From an uncultured Clostridia bacterium (GTDB lineage Bacteria > Bacillota > Clostridia > Oscillospirales > Ruminococcaceae): DNA of 64,000 bases. The translations under genes were made by a program, and so were the position numbers. The DNA lies in NCBI GenBank assembly GCA_947629335.1, contig CANRDI010000001.1:62001-126000 (forward strand), given 5' to 3'. Positions 36,779 through 44,294 of this stretch are shown one piece after another (the first letter of the stretch is position 1; each line of letters opens with the position of its first letter). Under the pieces are notes generated by a model. It was given only the letters and a program-made list of their open reading frames with translations, did not search any database and was not told the origin of the DNA.

Positions 36779-38176
36779 TTAAAAAACACCGATTGATTTT
36801 ACGAAAAGCACAGCAAGCATTATCGGCGTCACAAACTTTATCATAACGATATATAAAGTTTTCCTGCTCATTTTACAGCCCGTTTTCTCAACTTCTTCAA
36901 TTACCGTGTTCGGTTTTACTACCCAGCCTATAAGTATACAGGTCAGTATCGCCACGATCGGCATAAGCAGATTGTTGCTGATATAATCCATTATGTCGAG
37001 TATCTGCGCGGTTGTTCCGTTCGGGAGCTTTGCCTCGAAGTAGAGGAAATTATATCCGAAGCATACCAGAAGCGCCGCTATAAGTGTTATCATTGTTTCG
37101 ACAGTCGTAGCTTTGTTTCTCGACATACGAAGTCCGTCCATAAGGCAGGAAACTACCGCTTCCATTATGGAAACCGCGCTTGTAAGAGCTGCAAAAAGGA
37201 CCATAGCGAAGAAAAGTATCCCGACAAATCTTCCTATATCGCCCATTGCGGCAAATACCTTAGGCATTGTCACAAACAAAAGCCCCGGTCCTGAGGATGA
37301 CATTCCGTCATTTCCGTCAAACGCATAGACCGCAGGGATTATCATAACGCCCGCTAAAAACGCTACTAATGTGTCAAATATCTCTATGCGGTTTATTGAC
37401 GTTTTAAGGTTTGCGTCGTCGTTTACATAAGAACCGTATGTTATCATAATTCCCATAGCGACGCTCAGACTAAAGAAAAGCTGTCCCATTGCGTCAAGAA
37501 GCGTAGTGAAAAAACTTTCCGGAGTTATATTTGAGAAATCGGGAATAACAAATTTTCCCAGACCCTCAAGTCCCGTTCTTGTTATTCCGCTTTCATCTGT
37601 GTGCGTAAGCGTAAGGGAGAAAACCGCAATAACTATCACCAGCAAAAGCAGTACGGGCATAAGGACTTTTGACATAGCCTCAATTCCCTTATTTACACCT
37701 CTGAATACGATAAATGCGGTAATTGCAAGAAAAATGACCATCATTATAACAGGCTCGGTTTCGTTTGAGATAAAAGAGGTGAAATAGCCATTCTCCGCCG
37801 CGGTAATGCCGTCGCCTTTAATAAAAACAAACAGATACTTTATCACCCAGCCGCCTATTGCGCAGTAATACGGAAGTATTATTGCAGGAACTATGCTCGC
37901 AATAACTCCGAGCGGCTTCCACTTCGGTTTAAGTCTGCCGTATGCGGTGAGGGGGCTTTGTTTGGTCATTCTTCCGATAGAAATTTCGGTTATAAGAAGC
38001 GTAAATCCGAATGTTACCGCGAGTATTATGTATATAACGAGAAACAGACCTCCGCCGTCTTTTGCCGCAAGATAAGGAAACCTCCAAATGTTTCCGAGAC
38101 CTACAGCGCTTCCTGCCGCAGCAAGTACAAATCCAAGCGACCCTGTGAAAGAATGTCGCTTTGCAGTTTTATCCAT
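36779..38176 (-). CDS. Neurotransmitter:sodium symporter (NSS/SNF) family transporter
   Basis: 465 residues with about 11-12 membrane helices. The N-terminal helix 1 motif AAAGSAVGLGNIWRFPYL is diagnostic of the LeuT-type NSS family and supplies the sodium and substrate sites in the unwound part of the helix; the helix 6 region (SLSVAMGIMITYGSY) is also typical. Bacterial members import amino acids with sodium. It is a single gene with a ggagg site, ended by the bidirectional terminator above. The substrate cannot be told. Confidence 0.93.
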   Translation of the reverse strand: MDKTAKRHSFTGSLGFVLAAAGSAVGLGNIWRFPYLAAKDGGGLFLVIYIILAVTFGFTLLITEISIGRMTKQSPLTAYGRLKPKWKPLGVIASIVPAIILPYYCAIGGWVIKYLFVFIKGDGITAAENGYFTSFISNETEPVIMMVIFLAITAFIVFRGVNKGIEAMSKVLMPVLLLLVIVIAVFSLTLTHTDESGITRTGLEGLGKFVIPDFSNITPESFFTTLLDAMGQLFFSLSVAMGIMITYGSYVNDDANLKTSINRIEIFDTLVAFLAGVMIIPAVYAFDGNDGMSSSGPGLLFVTMPKVFAAMGDIGRFVGILFFAMVLFAALTSAVSIMEAVVSCLMDGLRMSRNKATTVETMITLIAALLVCFGYNFLYFEAKLPNGTTAQILDIMDYISNNLLMPIVAILTCILIGWVVKPNTVIEEVEKTGCKMSRKTLYIVMIKFVTPIMLAVLFVKSIGVF

Positions 38177-38320
38177 AAATTACCTCCAATTCAAAGTATA
38201 ACCTTATTTTTTATTATAACATAATAAAATAAAAAAAGCAACAGCATTTTTCACATAAAAGACTAATATGTGAAAAAATGCTGCTGAAATCGGCTGTAGG
38301 GTACAAAGAGAGGTTCCTTT

Positions 38321-38397
38321 TAGAAGTAAGAGAGGTAAGAAGCAATAATTGAAAGCCGAACAGCGCTTTCTCATTCCTACCGTGCCGCAAGGCACGG
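38321..38397 (+). ncRNA. Structured intergenic repeat, copy B
   Basis: The partner of 30391-30455. The hairpin is CCGTGCC-GCAA-GGCACGG (38380-38397): same 7-bp length and same GCAA loop, different paired bases. It lies in the 351-base gap between the NSS gene and the macro-domain gene. The remainder of that gap (38398-38527) holds no gene I can recognise. Confidence 0.5.
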
Positions 38398-38527
38398 CAA
38401 GAACGTTGTTCGCTTGCTCCAAACTGTGAAAAAACCAAACTGTGGTAGAACCTGCCGTTCCCTCGCTCACAAGATTTTTGCTTTCGCAAGTTTCGTGCCA
38501 AATCCGCTTGATTTGTTGAAAACATCA

Positions 38528-39535
38528 TTATTTCCGGTATATGAAATTGTCCTTTGATGTTGATTTTTTTGCGGAGGGAGTTTTAATGGTCTTGTCAAGG
38601 GAAAAGTCGGGATTTTCGTCAAAGAGCCTTTCGTTTATCGCGTCAAATTTTGTAATTCCCGAATGAATGAGAGTTTCAACAAGCCTGTCGAGCTCGTCTT
38701 CGGGATATTGATAACCTGCGCAGCGTATAAATTCAAAACGTTCCTCATGTGATAATCCCATGCCTATAGCGAGCGCAATTACGCGGTGTTTCTGAGGCTT
38801 TCTTATTTTTCCGCTCCTGAATTTGCATATGCTGCCTTTGTCGTATCCTATCTCGTTCGCCAGCGCTTCAACGTTGTCTATATATTTGTTCAGATATTCG
38901 TTCAGCCGCTTCCTGCAAAACTCGCTTTTTTCAAGTCCTGAGCTTCTTACGGCATTTTCCAAGTTTTTGTCAAATCTGTAGTATTCGCTGAAATCAAGTG
39001 ATTTTTCTATGGATTTTGTTTCGCTTTCATTTGCAGAAATTTCATATTCACTTGCTTGCGGCGGTTTTACAAGATATACCATAGTGCAAGATTCCGAGCT
39101 TCTGAAATGAACGCCTATTGTTTCCGACATACATTTTTCAAACTTATCTCTGTATCTCGTACCTCCGGGAATGGGAAATGAAATGCTCTTTATACTGTTT
39201 TTGTCCGTATATGAAAGAACCCTAAGACAACATCTGCTTACAATAGAGCGAATTGTCTTTTCACTTTTTATGTCGTCGGGGAATGAATTCGGAAAATGCG
39301 CTAAAATTATATTTTTACAGCCTAAAGGCTTTCCGTCTATAACTTTTATCCCTCCGAGCGGAAGATCTTTTATCTCTCTTATTTGGGTATGCAGACTGCC
39401 AACTGTCGCCATTCTCCTCGGAGTTCCGATCATAGCGTCAAATCTGAATGACTTTGCTGTTATAGGAATGACCATTACTTCCGAAATATAGTCTAAAATA
39501 TCGCCCGATATAATTTTCAGCTGCAAAACTTTCAC
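38528..39535 (-). CDS. Macro-domain protein with C-terminal helix-turn-helix-like domain
   Basis: About 335 residues. Residues 1-160 resemble a macro (ADP-ribose-binding) domain: IISGDILDY at the start, LPLGGIKVIDG, and the FPIPGGTRY loop. Residues of about 205-305 form a helical domain, ALANEIGYDKGSICKFRSG then HRVIALAIGMGLSHEE, as in the XRE-like tail of a widespread Firmicutes macro protein. It may be an ADP-ribose-responsive regulator; this is inference. The start is uncertain: GTG 39535 is very close to its cggg site, whereas TTG 39526 is better spaced from ggggtg. Confidence 0.78.
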   Translation of the reverse strand: MKVLQLKIISGDILDYISEVMVIPITAKSFRFDAMIGTPRRMATVGSLHTQIREIKDLPLGGIKVIDGKPLGCKNIILAHFPNSFPDDIKSEKTIRSIVSRCCLRVLSYTDKNSIKSISFPIPGGTRYRDKFEKCMSETIGVHFRSSESCTMVYLVKPPQASEYEISANESETKSIEKSLDFSEYYRFDKNLENAVRSSGLEKSEFCRKRLNEYLNKYIDNVEALANEIGYDKGSICKFRSGKIRKPQKHRVIALAIGMGLSHEERFEFIRCAGYQYPEDELDRLVETLIHSGITKFDAINERLFDENPDFSLDKTIKTPSAKKSTSKDNFIYRK

Positions 39536-39596
39536 CCCGTTTCGTTTTGAAATTGTTCACGAGCAATTTTTATATGCCTCGTTAATCTGCATATTC

Positions 39597-39625
39597 ATTA
39601 TACAATTTTATATTCAAGTTTTCAA
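39597..39625 (-). promoter_or_regulatory. Promoter of the macro-domain gene
   Basis: On the minus strand TTGAAA (39625-39620), a 17-base spacer and TATAAT (39602-39597). Confidence 0.75.
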
Positions 39626-39854
39626 GTCCTTTTTAAATAAGCTGTAAATCATTTTGATTTTCACAACATTTTTATAACATTTATAACAATGTGTTTATAA
39701 TTGTTATGCGTTTTTATTAAAATAGAGCAAAAATTTTTGTGTAATAATACAAAATTAAAAAAATGTTATAGCGTTTGATTTAAAATAGTTTTATAATATA
39801 TTACGGTGATTATATTATTGATTATTTTGTAAATACAAAGAGGTAACAGGCAGA

Positions 39855-41549
39855 ATGAAATTGCAGGACAAAGACGAACTTTACGGTTTTATTGAAAACA
39901 CGCTGATGAACGATTTTGTACAGCTCTTTCGTGTAAACATACAAAGCGGGGATTTTGAGTTTTTAAAAGTTTCTCCTAACATACATATTGATCCGAATGA
40001 ATATTCAAATATATTTGACTACGCAAAACAGGTCGTGAAAAGCGGATACATTTCGGCGGACTATGCAGACGGGTATCTGAGATTTATAGACCCCGACACA
40101 ATTCGCCGCAGAGTTTTCGGCGGAGAGCGGAGAATTGTCTACAGATACAAGCGGACAGACGGGAAATGGGATGTATTCAGCATAACGTCGCCGAAAGATT
40201 GTTCTCCCGAAAACCCTTGGACGGTGTTCAGCATTATGAATTCCGACGCAGGCTCTACCGCGCTTACCGAAGCAATGACAACGCTTTCCGTTATTTATTA
40301 CAAAATATTGAAAATAAATCTTACGACTGATTCTTTTGAAATAATAAAAGCCGACAGCAGCGAGCATATTGAAAACAACGTCCAAAAAATCACGGATTGG
40401 TTCAGGCTTTTTGCAGAGCTTGGAAACGTACACGAAGAAGACCTCGACATGTACAGAAGTTTTACGGACGCGGAAAAAATAAAAGAGCATTTTCGGACGA
40501 ATAAAACGCGGCTGAGCTGCCGTTATAGGAGAAAGCATAAAACGGGTGGGTATCGCTGGGCGCAGATGGATATTGTCGAGGGAGAGGGTTATTCTGATGA
40601 TGATGTGAGGCTTTTGCTTTTTGTAAAGGACGTCCACGAAGAACATATGTCAGAGCTTCGCCACCGCGAGGAGCTTGTCGATAATTTCAACCGCGACGCG
40701 CTTACGCTTCTTTATAACAGAAACACGTTCAATGACGACGTTGATAAAATAAGGAAAGAAACAGACGGGTCTGTAACTTGCCTATATGTTGACGCAAACG
40801 GACTTCACGAGATAAATAACGCTTTGGGTCATCAAAAAGGCGACGATATGCTTTGCTCCGTCGCGGACGCGCTTAAAAGCTGTTTTCCCGACGACAGGGT
40901 CTATCGCATTGGCGGCGACGAGTTCGTTATGCTCAGCAGGCGGCTGAACTCCGCAGAAGTTGCAAAAAGGGCAAAAGCCGCGGGGAAAAAGCTTGCGCGG
41001 CTGAATTATGCAATATCTGCGGGAGTTGACAGCGGCGCGGGCGCTGATATTTCCAAAATTGTAGACAATGCCGAACAGGCAATGCGCAAAAATAAAGAGG
41101 AATACTACAAAGGTTTTGACAAAGACCGCAAAAAACGCGTAATGAACGAGGAGCTTGAAAAAATGCTCACCGAAAAGCGCGATGAAGAATATTTCCTCGG
41201 CATTATCGGGGAAATGTACGCGGGAGTTTATTTCATTGACATAAAGCGCGATTCTCTGCGGTATATATTCATACCAGAATATTTTAAGGGGCTTCTTGAA
41301 GAAGCGTCGTTTTCGGTTTCGCGCGCGCTTACAATGTATGCAAACAAGTTTGTGGAAAGCAAGTATATAGACGGCTTCTGCGACCTTTTAAACTTTGACG
41401 AGCTGTCAAAAACGCTCGACAAAAAGGGAAATGTTGATTATCTGTACAAGAAGAAAAACGGAGCGGAAATGGAGCTTAAAATACTTAAGACAAACGCCGA
41501 TTCCGACGGCAAAGAGGAAACAATTTGGATCTTTAAGCGCCCCGAATAA
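39855..41549 (+). CDS. GGDEF (diguanylate cyclase) protein with PAS-like domains
   Basis: 564 residues, no signal peptide or membrane helix. Two PAS-like sensory units occupy about 1-135 and 140-275, the GGDEF domain about 280-425, and a third PAS-like unit about 435-564. The catalytic region is intact: LYVDANGLHEINNALGHQKGDDML and the RIGGDEF motif. The usual inhibitory RxxD five residues before GGDEF is absent (FPDD), so product inhibition may be lost. It should make c-di-GMP in the cytoplasm in response to an unknown ligand. It is a single gene, divergent from the macro gene across a 319-base AT-rich gap, and followed by a terminator. Confidence 0.87.
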   Translation: MKLQDKDELYGFIENTLMNDFVQLFRVNIQSGDFEFLKVSPNIHIDPNEYSNIFDYAKQVVKSGYISADYADGYLRFIDPDTIRRRVFGGERRIVYRYKRTDGKWDVFSITSPKDCSPENPWTVFSIMNSDAGSTALTEAMTTLSVIYYKILKINLTTDSFEIIKADSSEHIENNVQKITDWFRLFAELGNVHEEDLDMYRSFTDAEKIKEHFRTNKTRLSCRYRRKHKTGGYRWAQMDIVEGEGYSDDDVRLLLFVKDVHEEHMSELRHREELVDNFNRDALTLLYNRNTFNDDVDKIRKETDGSVTCLYVDANGLHEINNALGHQKGDDMLCSVADALKSCFPDDRVYRIGGDEFVMLSRRLNSAEVAKRAKAAGKKLARLNYAISAGVDSGAGADISKIVDNAEQAMRKNKEEYYKGFDKDRKKRVMNEELEKMLTEKRDEEYFLGIIGEMYAGVYFIDIKRDSLRYIFIPEYFKGLLEEASFSVSRALTMYANKFVESKYIDGFCDLLNFDELSKTLDKKGNVDYLYKKKNGAEMELKILKTNADSDGKEETIWIFKRPE

Positions 41550-41595
41550 TTGCCCGTTATGCGGATAAAATCATTTTGTGCATTAAATTAATGAA

Positions 41596-41630
41596 AAAAC
41601 CGACTTTGCTGTATTGGCAAAGTCGGTTTT
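41596..41630. terminator. Bidirectional terminator after the GGDEF gene
   Basis: A 14-bp stem (41596-41609 with 41617-41630), A-rich on the left and T-rich on the right, between converging genes. Confidence 0.88.
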
Positions 41631-41657
41631 TGCTGGTTAAATATACATTATCACTTT

Positions 41658-42593
41658 TTAATTTGCCGAGCTTATTTCAAGACCAAGATCCTGCTTGAAA
41701 ATATTTTGTACGGCAACTATCACTTCTCGCTGATATTGTTCTTCTTCCGTTTCATTGTTCTGCTGTCTGAGGTTTGACATCTCTTCTTTATACTGTGCCT
41801 CTTGCTGAATTTCATCAGGTGTCGGGATAAAACGAAAATGTACAAAACCGGTGCTGTTTGCAATCATCTCGAAACATTCGGGTTCATTGCGGCGAATATC
41901 AAACACGCAGTCGTAAAACTTGATTTTCGGGTTTTCGTTTATCCACCTGTCGCAGACATTCGGGAAATCCCAAGACATCACCATTTCCTGCATTTCGTCA
42001 AGAATTTGATTTAATGCGTCTGCGGTGTATGGCATTACGTTTGCGCCGATTAAACCTCGTATTCCTTCAATCAGTTCAACATAGAACAAATCTGCGTATT
42101 GACCGCCGTCGCGGTAATGAAAAAAGCTGCTTTTTGCAGGCTGACTGCAAATTGCGATAACATCGCGGTATACCGCTTTCACGGCGTCGTTTGCGTATTC
42201 TCTTGTGTGAGTTACGGTATTTATCAGTGCGCGCATATCCAAATCCGTTTCCTCGTCGGTGTCATGTACAAAAGCATTTTCATTGCCCTTTAACGCTTTA
42301 CCCAGACTTTTAATAAAGCCTTCGGTAGTTCCGCATTCTTTGAAACCGTCAAACATATTTCGCTGTATTTTCTCGCCTTCCGTTCTGATGAGATTGTAAA
42401 ATGTAATTAGCTTTGCCTTTTGAACGCACGCTTTTTCGAGCAGATCCGGCTGATTTAATTCGCATTCCGAAAGAGCCTTGAAGATTTCAAGGCTGTCCGC
42501 CTCATACAGATGATCCCGCTCCCCCAAAAAGCGTATCTTCTGACGCTTTATTAACTCCGGGTCATTCACAAATTTCTTACACATACCGTTCAT
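41658..42593 (-). CDS. Hypothetical protein, helical, with glutamine/glutamate-rich C-terminus
   Basis: 311 residues, not recognised. It has no signal peptide or membrane segment. The first 100 residues are helical and charged; the centre has an aromatic stretch (SSFFHYRDGGQYADLFYVELIEG) and Cys residues at several places; the last 50 are a predicted coiled coil rich in Gln and Glu. ATG 42593 follows aaagga. It lies 128 bases downstream of the LRR gene on the same strand; a stem with GACTTG/CAAGTC between them may separate the transcripts. Confidence 0.6.
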   Translation of the reverse strand: MNGMCKKFVNDPELIKRQKIRFLGERDHLYEADSLEIFKALSECELNQPDLLEKACVQKAKLITFYNLIRTEGEKIQRNMFDGFKECGTTEGFIKSLGKALKGNENAFVHDTDEETDLDMRALINTVTHTREYANDAVKAVYRDVIAICSQPAKSSFFHYRDGGQYADLFYVELIEGIRGLIGANVMPYTADALNQILDEMQEMVMSWDFPNVCDRWINENPKIKFYDCVFDIRRNEPECFEMIANSTGFVHFRFIPTPDEIQQEAQYKEEMSNLRQQNNETEEEQYQREVIVAVQNIFKQDLGLEISSAN

Positions 42594-42721
42594 TTTCTTT
42601 ATCCTTTCTCCAAAAAGCAGGTAAGTTTTTCATCCTACAGAAAACTCCTGCCAAATATCAAAAACACATCAGCAAGTCAACCGAACCAAATCGACTTGCC
42701 GATTATTGAATTGTCAATGAA

Positions 42722-43393
42722 CTAATTGATTTGTCTTTTAGGCGTGTGAATTTTAAGGTTTGTTAGGTCTTTAAGGGGAGTTGTATCGCTGATTTGATTT
42801 TCTCCCAGCGTCAGAAACTTCAAATTTTTAAGGTTTCTGAGCGGAGTTAAATCGCAAGACTGCGGCAGACACAGACATAATCCTTCCAGATTTTTGAGAT
42901 TTGAAAGCGGCGAGAGGTTGCTTATCTGATTGTCGTTAAGAATTAACGTCGACAAGTGAGTAAGGCTTGAAACCTGCGTCAGATCGCCGGTCTTGCTTGA
43001 GTCTGTTTGGTTTGGTTCGGGCAGACCTGCAATCGGCATTAAATCGCTTAAATTGTTTCCGGACAAGTCCAGACATTCAAGACCCGTGAGTTTTCCGAGC
43101 GGAGATATGTCGCTGATTTTATTATCGATTAAAAACAGGTTGGTCAAATTTGTAAGGCTTATAAGCGGGGTTAAATCGCTTAAATTGTTTCCGGACAAGT
43201 CCAGCCATTTAAGACCCGTGAGTTTTCCGAGCGGCGAAATGTCGCTGATTGAATTTTCCGACAGATGTAATTCTTTAAGATTTACAAGTTTACCAATTTC
43301 AACCAAATCCGAATATGTAAGCTCACATTCATCCAATTCCAGCTTGACTGTAGTCTTGACATCATACTCTATGCCGTTTATAACAGATTTCAT
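42722..43393 (-). CDS. Leucine-rich repeat protein (internalin-type repeats, cytosolic)
   Basis: 223 residues made almost wholly of 22-residue internalin-type repeats (LxxLxxLxLSxNxISDISPL). About seven or eight repeats follow a short N-terminal cap. There is no signal peptide, anchor or attached effector domain, so it should stay in the cytoplasm as a binding scaffold. The sequence contains an internal DNA duplication of about 80 bases, offset by 132 bases (43038 and 43170), equal to two repeats. Irregular insert PEPNQTDSSKTG breaks the array in the middle. The start is weakly supported by a ribosome site. Binding partner unknown. Confidence 0.72.
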   Translation of the reverse strand: MKSVINGIEYDVKTTVKLELDECELTYSDLVEIGKLVNLKELHLSENSISDISPLGKLTGLKWLDLSGNNLSDLTPLISLTNLTNLFLIDNKISDISPLGKLTGLECLDLSGNNLSDLMPIAGLPEPNQTDSSKTGDLTQVSSLTHLSTLILNDNQISNLSPLSNLKNLEGLCLCLPQSCDLTPLRNLKNLKFLTLGENQISDTTPLKDLTNLKIHTPKRQIN

Positions 43394-44294
43394 AGACGAA
43401 CATCTTTTCTTGTTTAATTACCGCGCGCAGCAAAATATTGAAAAATTTGCAAATGCGTGGACAAAAGCTATAATAGTAAGCCTAAAATCATTATACTACA
43501 GGGCAACTTAAATGTACAGTACAAATTCCAGCACCTTGTTATTTTTAACAAAATTTCAAGGCAAATTTTGACAGATGTGTCAAATCAAGCGCTTTAAGCT
43601 CGGAAAACGGCTTTGATGATACTGCTGTAAGTGAATTGACAAGCGGATATAATAAACACTTGAATTAACAGAATAGTTCGTAAGTATGCGAAATATACGA
43701 GTTTAAATGCGAGTAAAATAGAACGCTCCCGAAATCGAAAATTTTCGGGAGTAATTTTTTATTATTAAACTCATTTCGTCTCATAATCAAATCACGAAAA
43801 ATAAATGAAAATTTTTCGCAGAACATTCCCTTGTTCTAAAAAAATGCTTGCATTTAACAGCATCTGTTAAATTATTTCACATTATTGCAGAAAGTGTTTA
43901 AATTTCGGTTAATATTACGGTAAAATTCAAACTACAAAATTTGAAAGTTACAGTGGTATAATAAAGTTAAGGGAGCAAAATGAATAATATTCGGTAAAAT
44001 TCAAATTACAGAATTTAAAATTGACTATGTTATAATAAATTTAAGGCACAGTTTTGTAATTTTATTAAACATTTCAACATTCGTTTTGACGGCGCGTTCT
44101 CTTTCAGTGTTCTGCTGGCAAGCCGCGAATATTACGGCGGCAGGCAGCGGCACAGGGGATGTTCAAAAAATTTTTCATTATTGTGAATAATAAATTGGTG
44201 CTGTTTGGAAGGAGGGATTTCCCATTAACAGTGCGAACGGAGCGCATTGTTGAGAAAGATATTTTTGCTCCGAAATAATAGAAAGGATAATTTT
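43394..44294. other. 900-base intergenic region upstream of the cohesin-like surface protein
   Basis: AT-rich, with no confident gene. Around 43552-43668 one frame reads a protein-like tail (ENGFDDTAVSELTSGYNKHLN) ending at TAA without a start, possibly a gene remnant. A hairpin CCCGAAAA/TTTTCGGG lies near 43728-43751. The tandem promoter-like repeats at 43911-44050 are listed separately. The last 200 bases form a GC-richer leader (around 44090-44160) with possible stems that I cannot match to a known riboswitch. Confidence 0.5.
43911..44050 (+). promoter_or_regulatory. Tandem imperfect 65-bp repeats carrying TATAATAAA boxes
   Basis: Two copies (43911-43973 and 43987-44050) share CGGTAAAATTCAAAYTACA, an AAATTC...(A/G)AATTT dyad, and a TATAATAAA (43957 and 44031). 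Neither has a good TTGACA at 17 bases, so a regulator or alternative sigma factor may be involved. They point toward the cohesin-like gene about 250 bases away. Confidence 0.5.

Noticed and set aside
43552-43668. Protein-like reading frame ending in SELTSGYNKHLN
   Set aside because: No start codon or ribosome site, only about 39 residues, and I do not recognise it; at most a remnant.
44090-44220. c-di-GMP riboswitch upstream of the cohesin-like surface protein, suggested by GC-rich stems and the nearby GGDEF gene
   Set aside because: The invariant core bases of the known c-di-GMP classes are not there.
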